A stretch of DNA of 64,000 nt from Methylocella tundrae (GTDB lineage: Bacteria > Pseudomonadota > Alphaproteobacteria > Rhizobiales > Beijerinckiaceae): contig NZ_CABFMQ020000131.1 of NCBI RefSeq assembly GCF_901905185.1, positions 1 to 64,000 of the forward strand, in the 5' to 3' direction. Below, one piece after another: positions 19,649 through 29,058 of the stretch. The notes under the pieces were generated by a model, which searched no databases, had not been told where the DNA came from, and was given only the letters and a program-made list of their open reading frames with translations. Position 1 is the stretch's first letter, and each line of letters opens with the position of its first letter. The translations under genes and the position numbers were made by a program.

Positions 19649-21061
19649 ATGGCGAAAATTCTTCCGGTCATTATGTGCGGCGGTTCGGGCACGCGGGTCT
19701 GGCCAGAGTCGCGTGAAAGCCTGCCGAAGCAATTCATTTCCCTCATCGGCGCGCGTTCGACATTCCAGATGGCGACCGAAATCCTCGACGAGAGCGTGTT
19801 CGAAACGCCGATCGTCATTTCCAATCATGATTACAGGTTCCTCGTCGCCGAGCAGTTGGCTGAGATCAACCGGGAGGCGCGCATCATTCTCGAGCCGGTC
19901 CGGCGCGATTCCGGCCCCGCCGTCGCTGTCGCGGCTGAACTCGCGGCGCTGTCCGATCCCGAGACGATCGTCGCGGTGCTCGCCGCCGATCATGTCGTGC
20001 AGAACAAGCAGGGTTTCGTCGATCTCTGCAAGCAGGCGGCGGAAGCGGCGGCGCTTGGCTATATTGTGACGCTTGGCGTCAAGCCGACGTCGGCCGCGAC
20101 AGGATATGGCTATATCAAGACCGGCAAGCCGGTCGCCCGCGATGGCGCGGTGCTGAAGGTCGCCGGCTTCGTCGAAAAGCCCGACGCTGCGACGGCCGAG
20201 CAATATGTCCACGACAATTACCTCTGGAACTCCGGCAATTTCTTCTTCCGCGCCGACGTCATGCAGGCGGAGCTGCGTAAGTATGAACCAGCCATCGCGG
20301 ACGCCGCCGCCGAGGCCGTCGCCAAGGCAAAACACGATCTGAACTTCCTGGTGCTCGACAAGGACGCCTTCAGCCAGGCGCCAAAAATCTCGATCGACTA
20401 CGCCGTCATGGAGCGCACCGACAAGGCGGCCGTCGTCCCGGCGGATATTGGCTGGTCGGACATCGGCAATTGGGGCGCCGTCTGGGAATTGTCGGACCGC
20501 GATGAAAACGGCAATTCGACGCGCGGACACGGCGTCATCATGAACGCCTCCAATGTGCATGTGCGCTCGGATGATTACCTGACCACCGTCGTCGGCGTCG
20601 ATAATGTCATCGTCGTCACGACGCAGGACGCCGTGCTGGTCCTGAACAAAGCATATGGCGATCAGGTCAAGCAGTTGGTCGACCGGCTTAAACTTGAGAA
20701 CCGGCCGGAGGCGCTGAGCCATAAGCGAGCGTATCGGCCCTGGGGCTACTATCAATCGGTCGACAATGGCGCGCGCTATCAAGTCAAGCGCATCGTCGTC
20801 AAGCCCGGCCAGCGCCTGTCGCTGCAAAAGCATTTCCATAGGGCCGAGCACTGGATCGTCGTCAAAGGCACGGCCGAGGTGACGCGCGACAATGAAGTCG
20901 TTCTCGTGCATGAAAACGAATCGATCTATCTGCCGATAGGCTGCATCCACCGCATGGCCAATCCCGGCCGCATCGATCTCGAATTGATCGAGGTGCAGAC
21001 CGGCTCCTATCTCGGCGAGGACGACATCGTCCGCATCGAGGATATTTATAACCGCGGATAA
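19649..21061 (+). CDS. Mannose-1-phosphate guanylyltransferase / mannose-6-phosphate isomerase
   Basis: 470 aa from ATG 19649, with GGGGAAG upstream. The N-terminal nucleotidyltransferase has the GGSGTRVWPESRESLPKQF motif (11-29), and a middle FVEKPD block is present. The C-terminal cupin (about 355-470) has GQRLSLQKHFHRAEHW, the metal-site motif of type II phosphomannose isomerases. It makes GDP-mannose for exopolysaccharide or O-antigen. It is monocistronic by appearance, with a strong terminator after it. ManC/XanB/AlgA names are all in use. Confidence 0.92.
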   Translation: MAKILPVIMCGGSGTRVWPESRESLPKQFISLIGARSTFQMATEILDESVFETPIVISNHDYRFLVAEQLAEINREARIILEPVRRDSGPAVAVAAELAALSDPETIVAVLAADHVVQNKQGFVDLCKQAAEAAALGYIVTLGVKPTSAATGYGYIKTGKPVARDGAVLKVAGFVEKPDAATAEQYVHDNYLWNSGNFFFRADVMQAELRKYEPAIADAAAEAVAKAKHDLNFLVLDKDAFSQAPKISIDYAVMERTDKAAVVPADIGWSDIGNWGAVWELSDRDENGNSTRGHGVIMNASNVHVRSDDYLTTVVGVDNVIVVTTQDAVLVLNKAYGDQVKQLVDRLKLENRPEALSHKRAYRPWGYYQSVDNGARYQVKRIVVKPGQRLSLQKHFHRAEHWIVVKGTAEVTRDNEVVLVHENESIYLPIGCIHRMANPGRIDLELIEVQTGSYLGEDDIVRIEDIYNRG

Positions 21062-21094
21062 GGCCTCCGCCGCGGCGGGTCCGAGCGCGAACGA

Positions 21095-21150
21095 CAGATA
21101 GGGCGGAGATGGGTTCGTATCGCGAACCGGTCTCCGCCCCATCTGTTTTT
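21095..21150 (+). terminator. Strong intrinsic terminator after the GDP-mannose gene
   Basis: CAGAT-A-GGGCGGAGA (21095-21109) pairs with TCTCCGCCC-C-ATCTG (21131-21145); an inner GGTTCG/CGAACC stem extends it, and TTTTT follows. This is the clearest intrinsic terminator in the first third of the window. Confidence 0.85.
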
Positions 21151-21540
21151 GGCCGCCGTCTTCGCGGCGCGCATGTTCTGAGCTGGGTTTGGCGCGATAA
21201 ATGCGTTGCGAGGCTTCAGAATGCAGACGTCTGGTCCGAAAGCCGACACTGAGCCGGCGCATTGGTAACGGCGCGGGCGTCGGTTCTTTCAAAAATGCAC
21301 GATAGAACAAAAGGATGGGCCGCCGCCCGGATGCTGGTGCCCTGATCCGGCGGCGTCCTTCGCAGCTTTCGGACAGTCCGCTTTCCGCCAATCGCCCTGA
21401 TTGGATCACCGCGCGGCCCGCGCGCTTCGAGCAGGGCGCTCGAAATCGATCGAAGCGCCGACGCCCGCAAGACTTACGCATAAAACCGGCCGTTATATTG
21501 TTGAATCTTTCAAGAATGAGCGGGAAAATGGACATTGAAA
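21151..21540. other. 390-bp intergenic region
   Basis: Short frames on both strands translate to arginine-rich sequences without family features. It probably contains the promoter for the gene at 21541; nothing else is apparent. Confidence 0.4.
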
Positions 21541-22068
21541 ATGACCTCCATCGACGTCACCGCCTTTCAGCGCCTCGAGGCCGAAGGCCGTCTTTTGAAG
21601 CCCGCCCTTAAAGCGCCGACGCATCGCGCGGGCCGCTTCGGCTTTCGCGGCGAAATAGCCCTCTCGCTCGATCCTCCGGTCACATTGGAGGCGGCTTTCG
21701 CCGCGACTGAAGAAGGTAACGCGGCCCTGTCGTTTCTTGCCGGTTCGCTCACGAGCTACAAGCAACTCCCCGCTCTTGTCGAAATCCTCGGCCCGAGTGC
21801 GAAGGCGGACGGCAAGTATTTTATTTATGTCGGCGATCTCGACCGCGCGTCACGCTATCAAATCAGCATTGACGGCGTGTCGTTATACGTTTTTCCTATT
21901 GACGATACGTCGGTCTATAATGAGCTGATCGACGTCCTTTATCTCGACAAGACAAAAATGAAAAAGTTCGACACGGCTGAAAAGCTTGACGTCATTGCCG
22001 ATGGCGCGGCCAAATACGATCAGACATTTGAAGCCATTACTTATGAGGAAGGCCTGAAGCGGCTCTGA
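21541..22068 (+). CDS. Conserved-looking hypothetical protein, 175 aa
   Basis: Soluble, with no signal peptide. It opens with an EGRLLKPALKAPTHRAGRFGFRGEIALSL segment of beta-strand pattern and has a middle YFIYVGDLDRASRYQISIDG block, ending with a Lys-rich helix. I do not recognise a domain. The start is ATG 21541; the upstream in-frame TTG 21535 is less likely. It stands between the GDP-mannose gene and an exported protein, both on the same strand. Confidence 0.6.
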   Translation: MTSIDVTAFQRLEAEGRLLKPALKAPTHRAGRFGFRGEIALSLDPPVTLEAAFAATEEGNAALSFLAGSLTSYKQLPALVEILGPSAKADGKYFIYVGDLDRASRYQISIDGVSLYVFPIDDTSVYNELIDVLYLDKTKMKKFDTAEKLDVIADGAAKYDQTFEAITYEEGLKRL

Positions 22069-22248
22069 GCCTCCGGTTTCAGATATAAGCGCCGACGCCC
22101 GGGGAGCGCGGGCGTCGGAATCGCCTGTTTGTGATCCCTTATGCTCCCGGCGGGGCTCTTGACGGCTTGGACTTTGCGACGCATCGTTCCCGCGAATTTG
22201 GGTCGCATTGATTGTGGCGCTCGAAAGCGGCGACAGGGCGGAGCGGGT

Positions 22249-22710
22249 ATGATGGCGCATAAGATGTTCAGTGTGGCTGCCGCGGCGGCGGTGATCGCCA
22301 TGGGCCCGGTCTCCATCCCCTCAGCGGGCGCGCGGCCCATCGTTCCGTCCGAGCGTCGCTATGAGCCCTTCGACACCGCCAATATGCCGGGCTGCGGCGA
22401 CCTGGCGCCGCTGACCGAGCTGCAGGCGCGCTTTCACGAACGCGAAAGCGAATTCTGGCGCACCGGCCTCGAGATAGCGGCCTTCGAGGAAATCAGGGAA
22501 ATCGGCTTCCGCTCCAATGGGCTCGACTATATTCCGCGGCGCTATTGTCAGGCCCACGTCATCATGAGCGACGCCAGGGTGCGCTCGGTGTCCTACTCGA
22601 TTTCGAAGGATCTCGGCGGCATTGGCGACCAGTTCGGCATCGAATGGTGCGTCGTCGGCCTCGATCGCAACGACTCCGATGCGCCCAATTGCAAGATGGC
22701 GCAGCCCTGA
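22249..22710 (+). CDS. Exported protein of unknown function next to RNase T2
   Basis: 153 aa from ATG 22249 (ATG 22252 equally possible; GGAG lies at 22240-22243). The signal peptide ends near AGARP. The mature part has three or four Cys that could form disulfides, and a HVIMSDARVRSVSYSISKD beta-strand stretch. There is no recognised domain. Its stop lies 14 bp before the RNase T2 start, so the two are almost certainly co-transcribed and both exported; a functional link is inferred from that. Confidence 0.65.
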   Translation: MMAHKMFSVAAAAAVIAMGPVSIPSAGARPIVPSERRYEPFDTANMPGCGDLAPLTELQARFHERESEFWRTGLEIAAFEEIREIGFRSNGLDYIPRRYCQAHVIMSDARVRSVSYSISKDLGGIGDQFGIEWCVVGLDRNDSDAPNCKMAQP

Positions 22711-22724
22711 CGAAAGACCCGGCG

Positions 22725-23540
22725 ATGCTTCGCCATAGGCTCGGCCCTGCTTTGGCGCGCGCGGCAAGCTGGCGCCGCGCCATCGCCACGATGGTTCTGG
22801 CCTGTCTGGTCCTTGCCGCCGCGCCATTTTTGCGCGCCGGGTTCGCCGCTTCCGCGGATGACTGCATCCTCGACAATTGCGCCGACAAAGCCGCTCCCGC
22901 TCCGGACAACGCCGCTCCGCGCGCGCCTTCCGGTTCGCTGCGGCCGGCGCCGATGGGGCGCGGCGCCTCCGCCGACTTCGATTTTTATGTCCTGGCGCTG
23001 TCCTGGTCGCCGGGCTTTTGCCGCACGCCTGCCGGGGCTCGGGCGCAGGGCCAGTGCGCTCCTGGCGCCAATCTCGGGTTTGTCGTACATGGACTCTGGC
23101 CGCAATATGAGCATGGCTATCCGCAAGATTGCCCGTTTGGCCCGGCAAGCCCGTCCCGGATAGCTCTCCAGAGCGCGGCCGGCCTCTATCCCAGCGAAGG
23201 GCTGGCGCGCCATGAATGGCGCAAGCATGGCGTCTGCGCCGGCAAAAGCCCGACGGATTATTTCAACGATGTGCGCCGCGCGCGCGAGGCTATCGCCATT
23301 CCGCCTCCCTTTCAGAACGCCAAAGGGGATCAGACCTGGACGGCAATCGATATCGAGCGCGCGTTTCTCGCCGCCAATGGGCGTTTGCGGCCCGGAATGA
23401 TCGGAGTCGCGTGCTCACGCGGCGTGCTGCAGGAAGTCAGGGTCTGTCTTTCGAAGGATCTGCGCGACTTTCACGCATGTCCCGAGGTCAGCCGCCGTCA
23501 CTGTCCGATCGGGCAGATCGCCGTTCCGCCGGCGCTTTGA
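22725..23540 (+). CDS. Secreted ribonuclease, T2 family
   Basis: 271 aa from ATG 22725 with an N-terminal hydrophobic signal (residues 20-42). Conserved active-site segment CAS I is HGLWPQ (122-127, His122) and CAS II is HEWRKHG (163-169, His163 and His168 with Glu164 and Lys167). Several Cys for disulfides surround them. T2 enzymes cleave single-stranded RNA through a 2',3'-cyclic phosphate. Bacterial members are periplasmic or secreted and may scavenge RNA. It lies in a three-gene run with the exported partner and rlmJ. Confidence 0.9.
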   Translation: MLRHRLGPALARAASWRRAIATMVLACLVLAAAPFLRAGFAASADDCILDNCADKAAPAPDNAAPRAPSGSLRPAPMGRGASADFDFYVLALSWSPGFCRTPAGARAQGQCAPGANLGFVVHGLWPQYEHGYPQDCPFGPASPSRIALQSAAGLYPSEGLARHEWRKHGVCAGKSPTDYFNDVRRAREAIAIPPPFQNAKGDQTWTAIDIERAFLAANGRLRPGMIGVACSRGVLQEVRVCLSKDLRDFHACPEVSRRHCPIGQIAVPPAL

Positions 23541-23543
23541 CCT

Positions 23544-24410
23544 TTGAATTACGCGCATGACTTTCACGCCGGCAATTTCGCCGATGTGTTCAAGCATATT
23601 TTTCTGACGCGAATCCTGCATTACCTCGCGCGAAAGCCGGCGCCGCTGCGCTACATCGAGACGCACGCCGGCAGCGGCCTTTATGATCTCGCAGGGCCGC
23701 AGGCGGAAAGGACGGCCGAATGGCGAACCGGCGTGCTGCGCCTCGCCGCAAGCCCGCTCGAGCCCGAAGCGCAGGCGCTTGTTGAGCCTTATCTCGATAT
23801 TGTGAAGCCGCTCATCGGCGCCGATTCGCCGCTCTATCCCGGCTCGCCTCTGATCGCCTCGGCGCTGCTTCGGCCACAGGATAAAATGCTCGCCTGCGAG
23901 CTTCATCCAGACGCCTTCCAGCGGCTCAGGGCCAATCTGCGGCGCGATCGGCGCGCAAAGGCGATGGAGATCGACGGCTACACAGGCCTCATGGCTTTTG
24001 TGCCCCCGGTCGAGCGGCGCGGCCTCGTTCTGATCGATCCGCCTTTCGAGGACGCCGCCGAGTTCGACCGCCTGGCGCGGGCGCTGCCCGCGGCTGCGCG
24101 CAAATGGACGTCCGGCGTCTTCATGCTGTGGCATCCGGTCAAGGATCGAGCGGCGGTAGGCGCCTTCGCCAGAGCGCTTGCCGAGGGCTTCGCCGCCAGC
24201 GGCGTCAAATCGGTCCTTCGAATCGAGCTTCAGATCGATGATGTGCGCCCGCAGGGCGCCTTGACGCGCTGCGGGCTGATCATCGCCAATCCTCCTTTTA
24301 CGCTGGAGGCGGAGGCAAGGCGCATCCTGCCGGGCCTCAGCCAACGCCTTGCGCGGAGCCTTGAGGCTCCCCGGGCCGATTATTTGGTCGAATGGCTGGG
24401 CCGAAACTAA
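23544..24410 (+). CDS. rlmJ: 23S rRNA (adenine-2030-N6)-methyltransferase RlmJ
   Basis: 288 aa beginning at TTG 23544, because MNYAHDFHAGNFADVFKH is the near-invariant RlmJ N-terminus. The SAM loop ETHAGSGLYDL and the catalytic DPPF in LVLIDPPFED follow. It methylates A2030 of 23S rRNA. It starts 3 bp after the RNase T2 stop. The assignment is secure. Confidence 0.94.
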   Translation: MNYAHDFHAGNFADVFKHIFLTRILHYLARKPAPLRYIETHAGSGLYDLAGPQAERTAEWRTGVLRLAASPLEPEAQALVEPYLDIVKPLIGADSPLYPGSPLIASALLRPQDKMLACELHPDAFQRLRANLRRDRRAKAMEIDGYTGLMAFVPPVERRGLVLIDPPFEDAAEFDRLARALPAAARKWTSGVFMLWHPVKDRAAVGAFARALAEGFAASGVKSVLRIELQIDDVRPQGALTRCGLIIANPPFTLEAEARRILPGLSQRLARSLEAPRADYLVEWLGRN

Positions 24411-24490
24411 GCGGCTCTGGCGCTCGTTATATGTTTCGCGGCCTTTGTGAACGATCGGGCAGGCCGAAATGAAAAACGCAAAAGGGAAGG

Positions 24491-25030
24491 ATGCGCTCGA
24501 TGCTAAGATCGACGCTGGTTTTCATCGCTGGAGCCGCCGGGTTCATGGCGGCGATGAGCTCTGGAAGAGCCGCTGAAACCTGTTTTCATGTCTGTTTGAA
24601 GGAAAAGATGACCGCGCCCGACATCGACGACCAAGGCATCCGCGATCTGATGTCGGATTGCCGCGACGTCTGCGCGGAGCGGGCCGAGGCGCGGCTGATT
24701 GAGGCGGGCCTCGGCGACAAGATCAAGGGCTGCGCGCCACAGCCCGTGGATGACGCGGACCTCAAAAAGATTCGCTCGGCCAGCCCCTCGGTCGTTGCTT
24801 TCGCCAATGCGTTCACATGGGACGTGAACAATGTTTTGCCCGGCAAAATCATCCGCCGCGTTGAAATCGGGACTCAGAGTCTTTCCCTGCAAGACGTTAC
24901 GCTGACCGCGAGCGGCATTGTCGAGCCCGGCGAAAGCGGCACATTCTTTATGAATAATGTCGCCGACGGCTATCCGAGCTTGCGCGTGACCTCGCGAATC
25001 AAGGCGATCTACGCCTGTCCGGTTGATTGA
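24491..25030 (+). CDS. Exported protein of unknown function
   Basis: 179 aa. Residues 1-27 are a signal peptide (cleavage near GRAAE). The mature region starts with four Cys in a CFHVCLKEK and CRDVCAERAEARL pattern, suggesting two disulfides, then a beta-rich half (TQSLSLQDVTLTASGIVEPGESG) with a last Cys near the C-terminus. I know no domain for it. It is followed by the tandem hairpin repeats. Confidence 0.6.
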   Translation: MRSMLRSTLVFIAGAAGFMAAMSSGRAAETCFHVCLKEKMTAPDIDDQGIRDLMSDCRDVCAERAEARLIEAGLGDKIKGCAPQPVDDADLKKIRSASPSVVAFANAFTWDVNNVLPGKIIRRVEIGTQSLSLQDVTLTASGIVEPGESGTFFMNNVADGYPSLRVTSRIKAIYACPVD

Positions 25031-25094
25031 GCGCCGCGCGCGGCGATTCCCGCCGCGCAGCTCAACGTTGATTATCGGTCCGGCGCGGCTTCGG

Positions 25095-25264
25095 AGCATG
25101 ATGCCGAAAAGTTGCAGACTTTTCGGACCCACATCATGCGTCGGAATGAAGACGAGAGCATGATGCCGAAAAGTTGCAGACTTTTCGGACCCACATCATG
25201 CGTCGGAACAAGGACGAGAGCATGATGCCGAAAAGTTGCAGATTTTTCGGACCCACATCATGCA
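25095..25264. repeat. Tandem 62-bp repeat with hairpins (2.7 copies)
   Basis: Units begin at 25095, 25157 and 25219. Each contains the hairpin CCGAAAAGT / ACTTTTCGG with a TGCAG loop, then ACCCACATCATGCG. Copies 1 and 2 differ at very few positions and copy 3 is truncated at its end. Each unit is itself framed by CATGATG and CATCATG arms. Degenerate single copies occur at 283-328 and 7850-7888, so this is a REP-like family. Coding frames drawn through it are artefacts. Confidence 0.9.
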
Positions 25265-25375
25265 TTAAGCAAAGACTAAAGCTGTATGCGGTCGCGCCTG
25301 AACGCATTGTGCTTTGGCTTTGGTCGGGCGCGTATTGGGCGGCCTGGCGCTCGCGCTTTGATTGGGAATGTCGAG

Positions 25376-25975
25376 ATGATGATTTTGCGAACGTCGGCGC
25401 CGTCGCCCTTCGGGCGGAAAGTGCGCCTCGCCGCCGCCATCGCGGGGCTGAGCGAGAAGATCCGTATCGTTACGACGGACGCCAACGACCCGGACAGGGG
25501 GCTTTTTGACCATAATCCGCTCGGCAAAATTCCGGTTCTCACCTTGCCTGGCGGAGAGGCCTATTTCGACAGCCGCGTCATCGTCGAATATTTCGATCAT
25601 CTTGCCGGCGGCGACGCGCTCATTCCCGCCGAATCCGGAGCAAGATTTCATGCGCTCACGCTGGCGGCTCTCGCCGATGGCGTCCTCGACGCCAGCCTGC
25701 TTCAGGTCTATGAGAAGCGCCGGCGCGAACCTGCGAAACAAGACGAAAAATGGCTGGCGTGGCAGGCCGATAAAGCAGCGCGCGGGCTTGCCGCGTTTGC
25801 AGGCGCGCCGCCGTCCGGCAAGCGTGATGTCGCGCATATCGGGCTCGCCTGCGTCCTCGGCTATCTTGATTTGCGTTTCGAGGGGCGCTGGCGCTCGGCC
25901 CACCCCGAGCTTGCCGCATGGCTCGCGGATTTTACCGCCGACGTTCCCGCCTTCGCGGCGACGCGCGCTCAATAG
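25376..25975 (+). CDS. Glutathione S-transferase-like protein
   Basis: 199 aa from ATG 25376 (a second ATG follows at 25379). The N-terminal thioredoxin-like half shows SAPSPFGRKVRLAAAIAGL, the cis-Pro region GKIPVLTLPGG and the FDSRVIVEYFD glutathione-binding segment; the C-terminal half is helical, ending in HPELAAWLADFT. This is the typical GST arrangement; the substrate is unknown. The reading frame extends upstream into the tandem repeat, but that part is not coding. Confidence 0.85.
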   Translation: MMILRTSAPSPFGRKVRLAAAIAGLSEKIRIVTTDANDPDRGLFDHNPLGKIPVLTLPGGEAYFDSRVIVEYFDHLAGGDALIPAESGARFHALTLAALADGVLDASLLQVYEKRRREPAKQDEKWLAWQADKAARGLAAFAGAPPSGKRDVAHIGLACVLGYLDLRFEGRWRSAHPELAAWLADFTADVPAFAATRAQ

Positions 25976-26283
25976 CAGGCGCCGGACCCACGAGGAGCGC
26001 CAGCCGCGCCTGCTCCTCGGCTGCGGATGCCGGGCGCGTTTCGCGCTGGCCATCGCTCGGGCCTCAAGCTATCCTGCGGCGGCGGGGCGCCGGCGGCGAA
26101 CCTTCATCTGTTTCTTTGTAGCTGTCGCGAGGCGCAGGCGCCGGTTGGAGCGCTGATGGGAGTGGTCCTCTTCGGCGCCTTCGTCGCAATCTTCGCCCAC
26201 GACCGCTGGCGGCGGGGTCAGCATCTGGCGAATTGTTCCACCGCATGCGCCGCCGCATCGTCAACTCGAGCCATGAAACCGCA
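25976..26283. other. 308-bp intergenic region
   Basis: Mostly featureless. A 44-codon frame from ATG 26156 (GGAG 6 nt upstream, hydrophobic first 13 residues) runs into the next gene and could be a small membrane peptide, but nothing else supports it. Confidence 0.3.
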
Positions 26284-26634
26284 ATGTTGAAAATCGCCCT
26301 TATAAATATGTGCGTCATTGGCGCCGCTCTCGCGGGGGCGCCCGCCTTCGCCGCTGAAGTCAATGATTATCCAACAGAGGCGCGCGCCGATTATGTTTAC
26401 GTCTGCATGAAAACCAACGGCGAGACGCGCGATATCTTGAAGCGCTGCTCCTGCTCGATCGACGTCATCGCTTCTCTCCTGCCTTACGACCGCTTTGTGG
26501 CGGCGGAGACAGTCGTGAGCATGGATCAGGCGATTGGCCAGATCGGCACGATGTTCCGCAACAGCCCACAGGCCAAAGCGACCTCGGACGAATTGCGCCG
26601 CGCACAGGCTGAAGCGGAAGTTCGCTGCTTCTGA
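26284..26634 (+). CDS. Exported protein of unknown function upstream of xoxF
   Basis: 116 aa from ATG 26284; a longer reading from 26233 would bury the signal peptide. The signal ends near AFAAE. The mature part has a YVYVCMKTNG segment and RCSCSIDVIASLLPYDRFVAAETV, so three Cys with a Cys-x-Cys pair, and a terminal RCF. My recollection, not checked, is that related exported proteins occur beside PQQ-dependent alcohol dehydrogenase genes in other Rhizobiales. It lies 540 bp upstream of xoxF on the same strand. Confidence 0.65.
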   Translation: MLKIALINMCVIGAALAGAPAFAAEVNDYPTEARADYVYVCMKTNGETRDILKRCSCSIDVIASLLPYDRFVAAETVVSMDQAIGQIGTMFRNSPQAKATSDELRRAQAEAEVRCF

Positions 26635-27173
26635 GTCGCCGCGGCGGCATTCCCGGTCTGAAAATCAACGGCCGCGGCCGCGATGCGCGCGGCAAAAATG
26701 TTGTGCGATCGCGAAGGATTGAATTTCTTGCAATGCAGCAATTATATTGCGGCAAAATTTGTCTTTTGCTGCAAGAAAAGTTCCCGCTTTTTTATGGCCG
26801 CTTTTGGACGCGAGCTTATCGGTAAGACGCTACAAGAATCACTCGCGCTTTCTGAATGTTGTTTTTGAATCAAAGGTCTACGCGCATGGCCCAAGCTTTG
26901 CTCGCGCCTTCTTTCCGGCCGATTTGGCGGGCTTGCGCGTTGCGCGAGGACTATTGTGTCGGGTCGCGGCCCAATATATACAGGTCACGTAGTTTTCCGG
27001 CTTCATGAGCTAACGGTCGGGGTCGTTGCTCTATTCGAAGACGGAGTGGGTCGTGCGGTGATGCATCGTCCCACTGAGGTGGTGACACGCTGCCGGAAAA
27101 AACACGCGGAAAAGCACTGCCGAAGCAAGATAAGCTTCGCAGCAGCGAAAGACAAACGGTCCGGAGGAAATTC
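26635..27173. promoter_or_regulatory. 539-bp leader / promoter region of the xox operon
   Basis: No gene is evident. An inverted repeat, CTTGCAATGCAGCAA (26727-26741) with TTGCTGCAAG (26766-26775), lies in an AT-rich patch. The xoxF ribosome-binding site GGAGG is just upstream of 27174. A long leader is consistent with regulated expression of methanol dehydrogenase, but no -35/-10 pair can be called with confidence. Confidence 0.45.
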
Positions 27174-28970
27174 ATGCGCAAACTTCTACTGATGTCCTGT
27201 GTCGCCGCAACTGCACTCATGGCGAACAGCGCGGTCTTCGCCAATGACGAGCTCGTCAAGATGCAGAAGAACGCCAAGGACTGGGTAATGCCAGGCGGCA
27301 ATTATTCGAATACCCGGTTCTCCGAGCTCAACCAGATCACCAACAAGAACGTAAAAGATCTGGTGCCGGTATGGACATTCTCCACCGGCGTTCTGCGCGG
27401 CCACGAAGGCGGCCCGCTCGTGATCGGCGACGTCATGTACTTCTCGACGCCATTCCCGAACATCGTCTACGCGCTTGACCTCAACAATGATGGCAAGATC
27501 ATCTGGAAGTATGAGCCGAAACAGGATCCGAGCGTCATTCCGGTGATGTGCTGCGACACTGTCAATCGCGGCGTTGCTTACGGCGATGGCAAAATCTTCC
27601 TGCATCAGGCTGACACCACGCTGGTCGCGCTTGACGCAAAAACCGGTCAGCCGGCCTGGTCCGTGAAAGACGGCGATCCGTCCAAAGGCGCGACCGGAAC
27701 TTCGGCTCCGCTCGTCGTCAAGGACAAGGTGCTGATCGGCGTGTCCGGCGGCGAGTTCGGCGTACGCGGCTATGTGTCCGCCTATAACATCAAGGACGGC
27801 AAGCTCGCATGGCGCGGCTATTCGATGGGCCCGGATGCGGACACCATCATCAATCCTGAGAAGACGACCGCCCTCGGCAAGCCGGTCGGCAAGGACTCCG
27901 GCACCAATACCTGGGAAGGCGATCAATGGAAGATCGGCGGCGGCGCGACCTGGGGCTGGATCTCCTATGATCCCGAGTTGAACCTCGTCTATTACGGGTC
28001 CGGCAATCCATCGACCTGGAACCCCGTGCAGCGTCCCGGCGACAACCGTTGGTCAATGTCGATCTGGGCGCGTAATCCTGATAACGGCGAAGTCAAATGG
28101 ATCTACCAGATGACGCCGCATGATCAGTGGGATTATGACGGCATCAACGAAATGGTGCTGCAGAATCAGGGCAACAAGAAAGTCCTGGTGCACTTCGATC
28201 GTAACGGCTTCGGCTACACGCTCGATCGCGCCACGGGTGAACTGCTGGTCGCCGAAAAATACGATCCGGCCGTCAACTGGGCGACCAAGGTCGACATGGA
28301 CAAGTCCTCGAAGACTTATGGCCGTCCGGAAGTCGTCGCCAAATATGCGCCGGGATCCCAGGGTGAAGACGTCAACTATAAGGGCATCTGCCCCGCGGCT
28401 CTCGGTTCGAAGGACGAGCAGCCTTCGGCTTATTCGCCCATCACGGAGCTGAACTACGTCCCGACCAATCACGTCTGCATGGACTATGAGCCGTTCAGGG
28501 TGAGCTATACCGCTGGTCAGCCCTACGTCGGCGCGACCTTGTCCATGTATCCGCCTCCAGGCCAGAGCAACATGGGCAATTTCATCGCGTGGGACGCGAA
28601 GGCCGGCAAGATCGTGTGGTCGGACAAGGAGCAGTTCTCGGTGTGGTCGGGTGCGCTCGCGACCGCCGGCAACGTCGTGTTCTACGGCACGCTCGAAGGC
28701 TACCTCAAGGCTGTCGACGCCAAGACGGGCGAAGAACTCTACAAGTTCAAAACTCCGTCCGGCATCATCGGCAACGTGAACACCTATGAGCACAACGGCA
28801 AACAATATGTCGCGGTTCTCTCGGGCGTCGGCGGCTGGGCCGGCATCGGCCTCGCGGCGGGCCTGACGGATCCGAACGCAGGTCTTGGCGCCGTCGGCGG
28901 TTACGCCGCTCTGTCCAACTATACGGCGCTCGGCGGTCAGCTGACCGTGTTCGCCCTCCACGGCAAATAG
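27174..28970 (+). CDS. xoxF: Lanthanide-dependent methanol dehydrogenase XoxF
   Basis: 598 aa periplasmic PQQ enzyme oxidising methanol (often to formaldehyde or formate). The signal peptide ends near VFAND. Catalytic Asp320 is followed by Asp322 in [11 protein letters not shown]; the second Asp is the extra lanthanide ligand that is Ala in calcium-type MxaF. Other metal ligands are Glu194 (GGEFGVRG) and Asn278 ([10 protein letters not shown]). Cys126-Cys127 form the vicinal disulfide over PQQ. The sequence resembles the XoxF5 clade of alphaproteobacteria. GGAGGAAATTC precedes ATG. It is the first gene of xoxFGJ. Confidence 0.97.
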   Translation: MRKLLLMSCVAATALMANSAVFANDELVKMQKNAKDWVMPGGNYSNTRFSELNQITNKNVKDLVPVWTFSTGVLRGHEGGPLVIGDVMYFSTPFPNIVYALDLNNDGKIIWKYEPKQDPSVIPVMCCDTVNRGVAYGDGKIFLHQADTTLVALDAKTGQPAWSVKDGDPSKGATGTSAPLVVKDKVLIGVSGGEFGVRGYVSAYNIKDGKLAWRGYSMGPDADTIINPEKTTALGKPVGKDSGTNTWEGDQWKIGGGATWGWISYDPELNLVYYGSGNPSTWNPVQRPGDNRWSMSIWARNPDNGEVKWIYQMTPHDQWDYDGINEMVLQNQGNKKVLVHFDRNGFGYTLDRATGELLVAEKYDPAVNWATKVDMDKSSKTYGRPEVVAKYAPGSQGEDVNYKGICPAALGSKDEQPSAYSPITELNYVPTNHVCMDYEPFRVSYTAGQPYVGATLSMYPPPGQSNMGNFIAWDAKAGKIVWSDKEQFSVWSGALATAGNVVFYGTLEGYLKAVDAKTGEELYKFKTPSGIIGNVNTYEHNGKQYVAVLSGVGGWAGIGLAAGLTDPNAGLGAVGGYAALSNYTALGGQLTVFALHGK

Positions 28971-29058
28971 TCTGCCTGGTTGAACGATGTGAACTTGGAC
29001 CTCGGCGCTCCTGCGCCGGGGTTCTATTCACTGGCGCCGTCGAATCAAGGATGTTTTC

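Noticed and set aside
19643-21535. 630-codon antisense frame over the GDP-mannose gene
   Set aside because: The plus-strand protein is clear along its full length; the antisense frame is a composition artefact.
25095-25264. Tandem repeat considered as a CRISPR array
   Set aside because: Whole 62-bp units repeat, hairpin and all, with no unique spacers and no cas genes.
27174-28970. Methanol dehydrogenase considered as calcium-type MxaF
   Set aside because: The extra Asp322 two residues after the catalytic Asp, and the xoxG/xoxJ neighbours, identify XoxF.
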